A stretch of DNA of 64,000 nt from the NCBI RefSeq assembly GCF_002043005.1, contig NZ_CP020330.1, positions 2,746,001-2,810,000 of the forward strand, in the 5' to 3' direction. Below the pieces are notes generated by a model. That model was not told the origin of the DNA, made no database searches, and saw only the letters and a list, made by a program, of their open reading frames with translations. This stretch comes from Martelella mediterranea DSM 17316 (GTDB lineage Bacteria; Pseudomonadota; Alphaproteobacteria; Rhizobiales; Rhizobiaceae). This document shows, in pieces, positions 26,315-34,479 of this stretch. The first letter of the stretch is position 1, and every line of letters begins with the position of its first letter. A program made the translations under genes and the position numbers.

Positions 26315-26694
26315 GCCGAACGCACCGCACGGATAACCCGACGCAAGTGCGCTTCGCTGACATCTGCCCGAGCACGTATGATCGCCTCACCGATGACAAC
26401 TTCGATCAATGTGTCGCTGGCTTCTGTCACTGCAGCTTCACGACGTGCCGGTTCCGTCAGACCCGCCTGGGCATTCAGGACTGCACGACGCCAGCCAAAG
26501 AGCTGGGATGGATGGATGTCCAGTCGACGAGAGATTGCCGAAACATTCGCTCCTGGCTCGAGCGCCTCCGCCACCGCTCGGGCCTTAAAATCATCAGACC
26601 AGCGTCGACGTAGCTGCCGAGGCGCACCCTCGAAGCGGCCGGCGACAGCTTCAATCATATGGAAAGTTCTAGTTTCAGGACCAGGCGCAGACAT
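26311..26694 (-). CDS. tnpA: IS66 accessory protein TnpA
   Basis: A 127-residue protein with an IS3/IS66 Orf1-type helix-turn-helix in the first 80 residues (RRRWSDDFKARAVAEALEPGANVSAISRRLDIHPSQLFGWRR). It is the DNA-binding partner for the transposase and the first gene in the element, 84 bp inside the right terminal repeat. It reads directly into tnpB. Confidence 0.92.
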   Translation of the reverse strand: MSAPGPETRTFHMIEAVAGRFEGAPRQLRRRWSDDFKARAVAEALEPGANVSAISRRLDIHPSQLFGWRRAVLNAQAGLTEPARREAAVTEASDTLIEVVIGEAIIRARADVSEAHLRRVIRAVRSA

Positions 26695-27279
26695 AGAAGC
26701 TCACTGCAGTTCAATATGTCCGATACTGTTATCCCAACGCCAAACCACTCGGCCAGATGGGGCCAGCTTGTCGCTTACGAAACAGATTGTTCTCGGCGGC
26801 GGCGCCTCCTATCAGCGGGCTGCCGATTTCCGCCATATCGGTGACGTCCCACGCGCCGAAATGGCCGCTGTCGCGTCCGAACCGCTGCGCCCCGTTGATA
26901 GGATCGAACCCGGTCGTCAGATGAGCGGATGCGCCGTCGCCCAGCATGCCGACATAGGCGGCGAAGGCCGGAGAATTGACGAGCGCTGCCTTGTTGGTAG
27001 CCGGGTTGATCAGGTTGACCAGCGAAACCTTGCTATCGTGTCCGCGCAACAGGTGCAGGAAGTCCAGCCGGGACCAGAGGCCGGCCGCGTTCAGGCCATC
27101 GACCAGAGCGTTGACGATGCTCTTATAAGCGTCGGGAGCCGCAACGCCGCCATCCGCGATGCCGGCCGCGAAATAGGCTCGGGTCGCGGCCAGCAGGCCG
27201 CCATCGCCCCGAGAAAGGGCGTCAGGGAAATCCAGCGGTCCGGCACGCGTGAACAGCGGAAGCGTGAGGGGGAGTGCGC

Positions 27280-27552
27280 TCATGGCGTATAGTCCACCAC
27301 CGTCACCTGTTCGCCGCCCTTGTTGCCGATCATCACCAGCTTCAGCGACGGGAACGGCGGCAAGCGCACCATCGGGCTGCTGGTCTTGTGCAGCCTGGCA
27401 ATGGTTGCGTGGTCGGCCGCCCCGTCGAGCCGGGCCTGCACCTCCACCAGAACGCTGGTTTGCGTCGTGGAAAGCTGCAGATAAGTCTCGCCCTCCGGCG
27501 TCCAGCTATCGGATACTTTTGTCTGCTCGGTACTATCCAGTCTCAAGGTCAT
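27280..27552 (-). CDS. Small hypothetical prophage protein
   Basis: A 90-residue protein rich in beta-strand-type sequence: ETYLQLSTTQTSVLVEVQARLD, SLKLVMIGNKGGEQVTVVDYTP. The start is set at 27552 by GGAG six bases upstream; an ATG four codons earlier is possible. The stop overlaps the ATG of the IS-interrupted gene (ATGA), so the two belong together. The sequence would fit a virion tail-tip accessory or fibre-assembly protein, but no family was recognised. Confidence 0.55.
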   Translation of the reverse strand: MTLRLDSTEQTKVSDSWTPEGETYLQLSTTQTSVLVEVQARLDGAADHATIARLHKTSSPMVRLPPFPSLKLVMIGNKGGEQVTVVDYTP

Positions 27553-27624
27553 GTCACGCTCCATTATGTTCAGCCACAAAACCCATGTCCTGGGGTTGCG
27601 GCGATCGCCGTAATTCACGTCCCG

Positions 27625-27644
27625 CCATGGCCGTGAGGTCATGG
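27625..27644. repeat. Dyad element CCATGGCC-gtga-GGTCATGG, copy 2
   Basis: The partner of the element at 23511-23530, with a G-T pair in the stem. It lies immediately after the tail fibre gene (stop at 27656), in the only non-coding gap of this part of the operon. Together the two copies flank a cassette of three genes, one of which carries the IS66. Confidence 0.6.
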
Positions 27645-27655
27645 CCATCTGACCG

Positions 27656-28873
27656 CTATGCCTCGGAAGAAGCCGCTGCTTCGAGTTCCGCCACGCGATC
27701 GCTCAGCGCACACACCGCCCGCCACATATGGGCGATGAGCTGCATGTCTGCGTCGTCGGCAAGCGCGAGGTAGGTTTCACCCGATTTGTCAGGAACGGTT
27801 GTTTCCCGCACCATCGCTGGGTCGAAAGCCTGCAAGTCCTGAGCGAAAAAGCCGAGTCTGTCCCCCTCGGGCAGACCGACAGGGATGTTGTCTTTCCGCT
27901 GCCAGCGAACGGGCGACAGGCTTTCGAGCGCCTTGTTCGGCTCGCCTTCTTCGACCACGTCCTTGAACTTGGCATCAGAGGGCAGGGAGTTGATCAAGAC
28001 AAAGTTATTGCCGTCGATCGAGTAATAGAAGCCGCTGTCCCAAGCGAAGCGAACGTTGTTACTGTATATGACGGAAATGCTGGAGCCGCCCTGAAAACCT
28101 ACCCTGGTTGCTCCTGGAGCAAAAATCCTGTCTCCAGCTGCCTGTGCCAGATTGGCTAGGCTTTTTCCTCCGACCGCCCCTGCATTGGAGGCATAGGCCG
28201 CATTTCCGCTTACACTGATCGGCCACAAGCCTCCAAAGTCGGTATTGTCGACTTGCAGGCGTAAAACGCCGGCATCGGACCAGCCTATCTTTACCCCGCT
28301 TCCGGGGTTTTGGCCTGCTCCCGTTCCCTGTTGAACCGGCGTATAACCAAGAGCCGCCTGGGCCCCGAGCGTTGTGCGCGCCGCCGCCTGATCGGCGTCA
28401 TCAAGCAGCGATCGGGCGAAGTTCGAGATCCCAAGCGTGTTTAGCGCAGTGGTGGCGTTTCCCGCGGCAATCAGTGCGCGTCCGAACGCCGTCAATGACG
28501 TTAATGTGGCCGAATCTTCGCCATTGAAATACGGCAGCCTGTCGGCCGATGGCGTCAGGGCGGCGATTGCGGAAAGGGACCGGTTGTCGAGCCGCTGGAT
28601 ATAGTCCGCCAGCGCCGCCGCATTGGCGATCACCTGGTTGGCGTCATCCTGCCGCTGAAGCGCGTAGGCATAGGTGCCGGATGCCCCCACCCATTCTGTC
28701 GCCGCCGTGATCGCGGTGTCGCTGTCGACGCTTGCGATCGGCAGCGGGTTGCCGGCGGCCTGCGGATAGATCACGCCGCCGGCAATGAGAGCCGTTGCCC
28801 AGCCCGTGCCATCGCCGGTCACGGCTCTCGATCCGTTGGTGAGCGTGATTGTGCCTGTGGCGTAAGCGGTCAT
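27656..28873 (-). CDS. Tail fibre protein with C-terminal S74 intramolecular chaperone
   Basis: A 405-residue structural protein. The N-terminal about 100 residues are a virion-attachment-like domain with Gly/Thr-rich strands. A helical region with repeated LGISNFARSLLDDADQ and TTLGAQAALGYTPVQQG follows, then a beta-rich shaft/receptor part. The C-terminal about 110 residues are a peptidase S74 chaperone: NSLPSDAKFKDVVEEGEPNKA holds the Ser-Lys region for self-cleavage, and RLGFFAQDLQAFDP the conserved core. The chaperone trimerises the fibre and is then released. The ATG overlaps the upstream stop (TGATG). It likely determines host binding. Confidence 0.82.
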   Translation of the reverse strand: MTAYATGTITLTNGSRAVTGDGTGWATALIAGGVIYPQAAGNPLPIASVDSDTAITAATEWVGASGTYAYALQRQDDANQVIANAAALADYIQRLDNRSLSAIAALTPSADRLPYFNGEDSATLTSLTAFGRALIAAGNATTALNTLGISNFARSLLDDADQAAARTTLGAQAALGYTPVQQGTGAGQNPGSGVKIGWSDAGVLRLQVDNTDFGGLWPISVSGNAAYASNAGAVGGKSLANLAQAAGDRIFAPGATRVGFQGGSSISVIYSNNVRFAWDSGFYYSIDGNNFVLINSLPSDAKFKDVVEEGEPNKALESLSPVRWQRKDNIPVGLPEGDRLGFFAQDLQAFDPAMVRETTVPDKSGETYLALADDADMQLIAHMWRAVCALSDRVAELEAAASSEA

Positions 28874-29250
28874 CAGATAACCTCGTCGAAGATGAATGCG
28901 GAGATGGTCAGCGGCCGGCCGAGCAAGTTGTAGAGCCTGATCCGATCGTAATAGGGCTCGAAGCGCGCATAGAAGGTCTTCTCGCCGGGAATGGTGTTGT
29001 CGGATGCCTTGAGCACGATGAAGGGCGGAAGCCCGTAGTCTTTCTCCGTGTTGATCATCACCGTGGAGGGCGGGCCGCCGGAAGGGCGTGCGGCAACCCA
29101 TGCGGTCACGATCTCCTTCGGCGTCAGCGGCGACATGCCCTCCTTGATGGTCAGATGCTGATCGGCCGCCGTCAGGGCGTCGTGACCGGGCATCGAGACG
29201 CGAAAGCGGAACGCGCCATTGTCATTGCCGATATAAACCCGTCGCGTCAT
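28873..29250 (-). CDS. Hypothetical prophage tail protein
   Basis: A 125-residue protein starting MTRRVYIGNDNGAFRFRVSMPGHD and containing a middle PPSTVMINTEKDYGLPPFIVLKASDN segment. It looks like a compact beta protein. Its start overlaps the upstream gene by 4 bp and its stop overlaps the fibre gene by one base. Three consecutive small genes here start with similar MxRRxxIG segments (this one, 29247-29717 and 29720-30160), which suggests related virion-binding N termini. No family name can be given. Confidence 0.6.
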   Translation of the reverse strand: MTRRVYIGNDNGAFRFRVSMPGHDALTAADQHLTIKEGMSPLTPKEIVTAWVAARPSGGPPSTVMINTEKDYGLPPFIVLKASDNTIPGEKTFYARFEPYYDRIRLYNLLGRPLTISAFIFDEVI

Positions 29251-29717
29251 GTCGCCCTCTTCAGGATGATGTAATAGAAGTCGAAATCCGCGTTGCGCGG
29301 GCCGGTGTCGGCGTAGGCCTTGGCCTTGATCGTCCAGTTGTTCTCCAGCCAGACGCCGAAGAAGAACGGCACCTCGCCGAGGGTCGTGTCGCGATTGACG
29401 CAACTGCTTGTCGGGTAATAGCTGGAGTCCACCGGGACCGCGTTGGCGTTGTGCGGATTGGCATAGGTCATCGAGCCGTAGAACAGCGGCCTGTATCCGA
29501 GGTCGGGAAAATTGACCGTCGCCCACCATGTCGAATAGCCGTCGCCGGTGGTGCGGCCCATGCGAAAGCGGCCTTCGGCGTGCACCGCCACGTTCTGGTA
29601 ACGGGAGTCGAGCAGCAGCGCGCCGGTCGGGTTGACGACGTCGTCGCCGGGCCGGCTCAGGAACGCGCCGGAAACGCCGAAGGTCGGATGCCTGCCGATG
29701 ATGATGCGTCTCGCCAT
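29247..29717 (-). CDS. Hypothetical prophage tail protein
   Basis: A 156-residue protein beginning MARRIIIGRHPTFGVSGAFLSRPGDDVVNP, followed by aromatic-rich beta-type sequence (TWWATVNFPDLGYRPLFYGSMTYANPH) and a FFFGVWLENNWTIKAKAY segment. The N terminus resembles that of the next two small tail genes. It is probably a minor tail-tip or fibre-associated protein. It is translationally coupled to its downstream neighbour (ATGA). Confidence 0.6.
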   Translation of the reverse strand: MARRIIIGRHPTFGVSGAFLSRPGDDVVNPTGALLLDSRYQNVAVHAEGRFRMGRTTGDGYSTWWATVNFPDLGYRPLFYGSMTYANPHNANAVPVDSSYYPTSSCVNRDTTLGEVPFFFGVWLENNWTIKAKAYADTGPRNADFDFYYIILKRAT

Positions 29718-29719
29718 CG

Positions 29720-30160
29720 TCAGACCCCGAACACGCGATAATGGATCAGGCCGCGATATCTGCGATAGCCGCCGCCTGAGATCGACGGCCGGGAAAGCTC
29801 GAGCCGATCGGCATAGACTTTGGAGCCGTCCTCCACGGTGCTGTCTTCTATCCGCAGCTCGCCGAAGCCAGCGCCGTCATAAGGCGTGCTGGCGCCCTGG
29901 TTCTCGAACGTGACATAGGCGGCCGGCACATAGCCGGGCGATGGAAAATGGATGACCAGCGGCGATGATGTCGAGGTCAGGCCGTCATTTCCGTTGACCG
30001 GCGCCGGGTCGGTAATGGTCCCGGCCGCGATCAGAACGCCCGAGAAGTTCCAGTTGGAGTCAAACAGCTTGTGCCTGTCGGAAAGCCCGCCGTCATGGGC
30101 ATCATATCCCGGCTTCGTCAGCAGGATGCGGCCGGCTGTCATCAGAAATCGCGTTGCCAT
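29720..30160 (-). CDS. Hypothetical prophage tail protein
   Basis: A 146-residue protein beginning MATRFLMTAGRILLTKPGYDAHDGG. The middle is beta-rich with VIHFPSPGYVPAAYVTFENQGAS, and the end is SGGGYRRYRGLIHYRVFGV. Its start overlaps the stop of the tail-tip gene by one base (TGATG). It is the first of three small tail genes with similar N termini, possibly paralogues; the function is not assigned. Confidence 0.6.
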   Translation of the reverse strand: MATRFLMTAGRILLTKPGYDAHDGGLSDRHKLFDSNWNFSGVLIAAGTITDPAPVNGNDGLTSTSSPLVIHFPSPGYVPAAYVTFENQGASTPYDGAGFGELRIEDSTVEDGSKVYADRLELSRPSISGGGYRRYRGLIHYRVFGV

Positions 30161-32787
30161 CAGTCGCTCACCGAAAGGTAGTCATTGTCGAGATCGAGCC
30201 GCGTCTTGCCGCTGGAGCCGCGCAACAGACCGGCGACGATCGTGCCGATATGGCTGGCGTTGAGCTTCAGGACGCCGCCCTCAAACAGGAACGGGCGCTG
30301 GCCATTGTTGAGCACCACGAACTGGTCGGCGTTGACGGCAAAGCGCGAGCGCTGAACGCCGCCCTCGGTATAGATTTCGAGGTAGAGGCCGCTTTCATGA
30401 TAGCCGCTGCCCGTGCCGGCTCTGAGAAGGACGGAAAAGCGGGCATTGACGCCGCTCTGGTTGGCGGTGGCGGCGAACTTCACCTGACCGGCCGCGAAGT
30501 TCTCGTTCAGCAGCGCGGTCACCGACGATGTCTGCTGCGCTATCGCTTCGTCGGCCGTCACGCGCGCCTGGCGCTCCTCGACAACCGATGCGGAGACGCC
30601 AGCGATCTCGGCGCCGACCAGTTCAAGCGTCTGGGCAAGCGCTTCGTCCTCGCTCGCGCGCACCAGCTTTTCCTCGATGATCTGCGCCAAGGCTTCGCCG
30701 CTCTGCTGGCGCAAGACCTGACGGTCGAGAAGGCCGACGGAGCCTTGAAGCGAAAGCGCTGCGGCAAGTTCCGACGAGTTTCTGATCGTGCGGTCGAGAT
30801 CGGCCTGCAGCTCCTCGAAGCGTTTGCGCACGTCCTCGCCGACCGTATCCAGCCTGACGCCAAGCTCCTCCATGACATTCGGCGTTCCGACCTCAAGCCA
30901 GTCGGACCATGCCTGGTTCCGCACCAGATCGGAGATGAACCGCCCGCGCGCCTCGACCCATGTCTTCGACGGCAGCGGGCCGATCAGCCAGGAGTAGGGC
31001 TCCTCGTAAGCCGTCGTATGACCGGAAAACAGCATCTGGCCGGTGTCACGGACCCGGACCTGCACCACAACGGCCGTCACGCCATCGATGCCGGCGCCGC
31101 AGGACACCTTGATCGCGGCAAGCCGGCCGACGCCATTGCCATCGGCCATGGACGCCGGTTCCACGGTCCACCCTTTCATGATCTGCACCGGCGGCGTGCC
31201 CCGGCCAAGCAGGCCGGTCGTCGGCGGAATGACGATCGCCGGCGGATCGTAGTCGCCGGGATCGATCTCCTTGATCGTGACCTGGCTGAGCGAGCCGGGC
31301 AGGCGCGTCAGCGTGGTGATCTGGAAAGCCTTGTCCTGGTAATTGTTGCGCGCGCTCGTCCAGGCGATCACGTCGCCGGCTTCCAGCAGGCGCGAGGGCG
31401 GCGGCAGAACCAGCGTATGCACCCGCATCCGCCGTCCGTCCTCGATCATGGTTTTCTGCAGGTGCTGGACCTGCTCCGACCACGGCACGGCGGTGAAGGT
31501 CACCGATTGCGCCAGGCTGCGGCCATCGGCGGCAACCGCCGCGTCCTGGGCATATTCCGGCGCGTCCTTGCGCGCCCATTTGTCGCCCGGCTCGGGATAG
31601 GAGGCGGAGATCGTGTTGTGGGTATCGGACAGCGAAGGCCAGGGATCGAGCTGCTGCGGCTTGGTGATGATGACATCGGCGTCGGTGAAGGCATAGACGG
31701 CCGCGCCCGGTCCGCCGACCGCGAGCTTCAGCACGCCGCCGCCCTCGACAAAGACGCCGTTGCAGGCGAGCCGGAACTGCTCCAGCACGTCGAGCGGCTC
31801 GGCGCTGACATCGATCTCCAGGCCGGCCTGGTATTGCGGCCTCCCGAACACGGAGATGTCGCATTCGTTGGCGGCCGCCATCCAGTCGGACGGCGGAAGC
31901 CGGAGCGCCTCGACATTCTGGCCGCCATAAAACCAGCCCCCGGAGTGCCGCATGCCGCGGGCGATATTGTAGGCGATCACCGCCGGATTGAGCGTCGGCG
32001 TCCAGGTGGCGGGATTGTCGAAACGCTGCGGGCCGGAACCGCCGACGGTATCGTCAAAGCGCAGGTCGTAGAAGGGCAGCGGCGGCGGCTCGACGAGCAC
32101 GGCCGGATTGCCGGAAAACAGATCGTCGTTCTTGCGGAAGGTGACGATGACGGCCTGCTTTCCCCGGCCGATCATGGAGGGACGATAGGGCTTTTCGACG
32201 TTGGCGAACTTTGCGAGCAGAAAGGCGTCGGCTTCCGTCTGGGCCCCATCGAGATAACGCACCCAGGCATGATCCTTGCCGTCCTGGCGGAACTCTGAAA
32301 TCGGATAGCCGCGACCATCGCCATGAGGCTCGCCGTAGAGGATCGTGCACTTGTCGCTGTCGATCCAGAGATGCGCAAGCGCCTGGCCGCCGGCGAAGGA
32401 AGGCAGGGAGCCGATCTCGATAAGCTTCGTCAAATAGGCGTTGGGCGTTTCGCCGTCATTGCCCCACGTGCCCCAATATTTGAGCTTGCCGGCGGTGGCA
32501 TAGCGGCCGGCCACGACCGACAGCGGCTTGTCGTCGCCGGTCTCCATGGAAAGCTTGACGCCGAAGCTCTGCTGGCTCTTTTTCTTTCCGGCGAAGGCGC
32601 GCGAAATCAGATTGGTGACCGCGCCGAAGGCGACATTGACGATCAGCCCGCCGATCCAGCTCGACGCCGCAAACGCCCCGACCGCCTGAAATATCCCCAC
32701 GGCCAAGCCGAACACCGGGGCGGCATACGCCGGCCCGGCTCCGAGCGTCAGAAAGACAAGCAGCGTGAGGAGGGTTTTAACGCGCAT
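30160..32787 (-). CDS. Phage tail tip / host-specificity protein (J-like)
   Basis: A protein of 875 residues, the largest tail gene after the tape measure. The N terminus has two hydrophobic stretches (about 5-25 and 30-60), unusual for a virion protein but seen in some J-like proteins of siphophages. The middle (PLDVLEQFRLACNGVFVEGGGVLKLAVGG) is typical of tail-hub baseplate domains. After it come a fibronectin-like section and a helical portion (about 640-740, LDTVGEDVRKRFEELQADLDRTIRNSSEL). The C-terminal domain (FAVNADQFVVLNNGQRPFLFEGGVLKLNASHIGTIVAG) is like that of lambda J relatives. It would form the central tail tip. Confidence 0.78.
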   Translation of the reverse strand: MRVKTLLTLLVFLTLGAGPAYAAPVFGLAVGIFQAVGAFAASSWIGGLIVNVAFGAVTNLISRAFAGKKKSQQSFGVKLSMETGDDKPLSVVAGRYATAGKLKYWGTWGNDGETPNAYLTKLIEIGSLPSFAGGQALAHLWIDSDKCTILYGEPHGDGRGYPISEFRQDGKDHAWVRYLDGAQTEADAFLLAKFANVEKPYRPSMIGRGKQAVIVTFRKNDDLFSGNPAVLVEPPPLPFYDLRFDDTVGGSGPQRFDNPATWTPTLNPAVIAYNIARGMRHSGGWFYGGQNVEALRLPPSDWMAAANECDISVFGRPQYQAGLEIDVSAEPLDVLEQFRLACNGVFVEGGGVLKLAVGGPGAAVYAFTDADVIITKPQQLDPWPSLSDTHNTISASYPEPGDKWARKDAPEYAQDAAVAADGRSLAQSVTFTAVPWSEQVQHLQKTMIEDGRRMRVHTLVLPPPSRLLEAGDVIAWTSARNNYQDKAFQITTLTRLPGSLSQVTIKEIDPGDYDPPAIVIPPTTGLLGRGTPPVQIMKGWTVEPASMADGNGVGRLAAIKVSCGAGIDGVTAVVVQVRVRDTGQMLFSGHTTAYEEPYSWLIGPLPSKTWVEARGRFISDLVRNQAWSDWLEVGTPNVMEELGVRLDTVGEDVRKRFEELQADLDRTIRNSSELAAALSLQGSVGLLDRQVLRQQSGEALAQIIEEKLVRASEDEALAQTLELVGAEIAGVSASVVEERQARVTADEAIAQQTSSVTALLNENFAAGQVKFAATANQSGVNARFSVLLRAGTGSGYHESGLYLEIYTEGGVQRSRFAVNADQFVVLNNGQRPFLFEGGVLKLNASHIGTIVAGLLRGSSGKTRLDLDNDYLSVSD

Positions 32788-33218
32788 CAACCCACCTTGA
32801 AGGCCGTGTCAGCGGCCGTCAGCCGCATCGTGCCCGTGCCGATCTGGCGCAGCACGACGATCCGCGCGCCAATCACGACGCCGAGCGCGCCGCCGACTTC
32901 ATTATCGTCGGCAATGAGCGCGATATCGCCGATGCGCGCCATGGCGACCGGCGTCTCTGGCATCATCGACTGCATCAGGTCGGCAAGGCCTTCATGGCCA
33001 AGCTCGGCCAGCAGCGCGCCGGCGCTGACGGCATCATGATAACGGCCACGAAGCGGCGCGGCCGGGTCGATCCCGGTCATCGTCTCGACCGCGCCAGCGG
33101 CAAGGGCCGCGAAGCAATCGTCGCTGCCCCATTTGAAGTCCATTGTCTTCAGACCGGAGACGAATGCGAACAGCCTCGGCCGCCAGTCGGGTCGTCGTGT
33201 CAGATCGAGCATTGTCAT
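32787..33218 (-). CDS. DUF6950-like prophage tail-assembly protein (NlpC/P60-like position)
   Basis: A 143-residue protein with MDFKWGSDDCFAALAAGAVETMTG near residue 30, where NlpC/P60-type tail peptidases place their catalytic Cys (DCF). The second half has GDIALIADDNEVGGALGVVIGARIVVLRQIG, corresponding to the barrel region with the His position replaced by other residues. It sits just upstream of the tail-tip gene, the usual place of the gpK-like tail hydrolase. It is probably a degenerate or variant NlpC-like protein; catalytic activity is uncertain. Confidence 0.65.
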   Translation of the reverse strand: MTMLDLTRRPDWRPRLFAFVSGLKTMDFKWGSDDCFAALAAGAVETMTGIDPAAPLRGRYHDAVSAGALLAELGHEGLADLMQSMMPETPVAMARIGDIALIADDNEVGGALGVVIGARIVVLRQIGTGTMRLTAADTAFKVG

Positions 33219-33844
33219 TCGCCTTTCTGTCCCCACCAGATCGTCCAGTCGCCGGCGGTCGAGGCGTAGAGCGACCACTCGTCGCCATTCGCATGCGCCT
33301 TCTGGTCCTCGTAGGAGCTTTTGCGGGGATTGATGCGGGTCAGCATCGACATCAGGTCGGGCACGCAGGTGAGCGCGATCGCGCCCTCGTCGCCGGCGGC
33401 CGGCGTCGACAGCGGCGCCTTGTCGACCTCGCCGACGAAATCGAGCAGCGAGCCGATCATCGCGCCGGTGGCCGGATCGAGATAGAGCGTGTGGACCTCG
33501 ACGCGGGCAAGCCGGATATCGAGCGTGCGCAACAAGGCCTGGGCGACATCGGCGATCTGCGACAGCTTGATCGTCAGCGGCCGGATGGTCATGTCGGTGG
33601 CGCAGACGATATTGCCGACATCGATGAGCGTGCCGCCGCCATAATAGGCGCGCGTCTCGGCAGCGCCCGTCAGGCCGGAAGCGACGGTGATGGAGAGGTC
33701 CTCGTCGCCCGCCCAGACGCCCATTCCGCTCACAAGCCCGGTAACGCGATCGCGGGCATGGACATAGACGAGCTTGCGTTCCGAGAGCCCGTTTTCGGCG
33801 GCGTTCTCCAGCGCCGCGATGATTGCCTGGCTGGCATAGATCAT
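33215..33844 (-). CDS. DUF2163-like phage tail protein
   Basis: A 209-residue protein with a beta-rich body: VTGLVSGMGVWAGDEDLSI, ETRAYYGGGTLIDVGNIVCATDMTIRPLTI, LARVEVHTLYLDPATGAMIG, VGEVDKAPLSTPAAGDEG. This resembles the gene-transfer-agent/phage DUF2163 type distal tail proteins placed before the NlpC-like and tip genes. It overlaps both neighbours with ATGA junctions. The role would be tail-hub assembly; the family assignment is from memory and moderate. Confidence 0.6.
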   Translation of the reverse strand: MIYASQAIIAALENAAENGLSERKLVYVHARDRVTGLVSGMGVWAGDEDLSITVASGLTGAAETRAYYGGGTLIDVGNIVCATDMTIRPLTIKLSQIADVAQALLRTLDIRLARVEVHTLYLDPATGAMIGSLLDFVGEVDKAPLSTPAAGDEGAIALTCVPDLMSMLTRINPRKSSYEDQKAHANGDEWSLYASTAGDWTIWWGQKGE

Positions 33845-34479
33845 GACGGCTTCCTTTTCTGGATGATCTCGATTTGCGCGCCGCGCGTCAGCGCCGAGGA
33901 GGCCGTTCCGGGCTTGTGGCCGCCCGGCGAGACGACCGCGGCGAAGGCCGGGCGGATCAGCGTGACCACGGCATTGGCGGTGAGCGAGAAGGGCAGCATC
34001 GGGAAGACAGGCAGGTTCATCGCGCCCGCGCCATTGGCGGCGACCGTTGCGCCGACCTCGTGATAGCTGAGAAGCGCGCCATCGGTGAGCTGGAGCTTGT
34101 CGCCGACGGTCATCACATAGCCCGCCGGAAAACCGGAAAGCTGCGCGACCGACCGATCGGCGCCGACCGTGCGCAAATGGACGTTTGCGCCCGCGAGCGC
34201 CGCGCCCTTGAAATCCGCCTGAGGCCAGAGCGATGTCGGATCGCAGACCATGAAGGCGTCGCGCATGCCGCCAAGCGCGCGGATCAGGGCGGCGGCCTGT
34301 TTCAGCTCGTTGTTGCGGGCATCGCCGAGCGTGATCGTCGCGGTCCAGAGCGGCGGGGCGAGCTCGACGCCGAGCAGCGCGCCGGAGCCCTGTCCGGACA
34401 ATTCATCATTGCGCTTGATGTCGAGCTCAAAGCCCGAGATCGGCAGACGGTCGAAGATGGCGGCAAGCGGATGTATCAT
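33841..34479 (-). CDS. Prophage distal tail protein
   Basis: A 212-residue protein lying between the tape measure and the hub genes, the position of the distal tail (Dit/gpM-like) protein. It contains LLGVELAPPLWTATITLGDARNNELKQAAALIRALGGMRDAFMVCDP. A longer GTG start exists at 34488, but the ATG at 34479 has GAGG 8 nt upstream and overlaps the tape-measure stop as TGATG. The C terminus is basic and Gly/Pro-rich. The exact family is not recognised. Confidence 0.6.
   Translation of the reverse strand: MIHPLAAIFDRLPISGFELDIKRNDELSGQGSGALLGVELAPPLWTATITLGDARNNELKQAAALIRALGGMRDAFMVCDPTSLWPQADFKGAALAGANVHLRTVGADRSVAQLSGFPAGYVMTVGDKLQLTDGALLSYHEVGATVAANGAGAMNLPVFPMLPFSLTANAVVTLIRPAFAAVVSPGGHKPGTASSALTRGAQIEIIQKRKPS

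Larger units (their letters stand above)
24226..26778 (-). mobile_element. IS66-family insertion sequence, 2553 bp, with 8-bp target duplication
   Basis: The ends are GTAAGCGGCAAGCCG at 24226 and, inverted, GTAAGCGACAAGCTG ending at 26778. These are imperfect terminal inverted repeats starting GTAAGCG as in IS66 elements. GAAACAGA occurs at 24218-24225 and again at 26779-26786, the exact 8-bp target duplication typical of the family. Inside are the three family genes tnpA, tnpB and tnpC in order on the minus strand. The intact duplication indicates a simple and probably recent transposition into the prophage. Confidence 0.97.
23877..27283 (-). pseudogene. Prophage tail/adhesin gene split by an IS66 insertion
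   Basis: The 5' part runs from the ATG at 27283 to 26779, and the 3' part from 24217 to the TAG at 23877. Removing the IS66 element and one copy of the 8-bp duplication restores one open frame of 281 codons, reading across the junction as NNLFPRNTSNV. The N-terminal half begins SALPLTLPLF; the C-terminal half has a beta-rich VARTDANTVRLYKSGAQVAV segment like a carbohydrate-binding or lectin domain of a tail-tip protein. The split product is 168 native residues plus IS-derived residues, and the C-terminal domain loses its start. The tail is therefore probably defective in this function. Confidence 0.88.

Noticed and set aside
25280..27292. 670-codon plus-strand frame across IS66 and the split tail gene
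   Set aside because: It runs antisense through tnpC, tnpB, tnpA and phage sequence alike; no single gene could span the insertion junction.
30154..32298. 714-codon plus-strand open frame opposite the tail tip gene
   Set aside because: It mirrors the codon structure of the J-like gene on the other strand, has no recognisable domain and breaks the operon layout; a typical antisense shadow.
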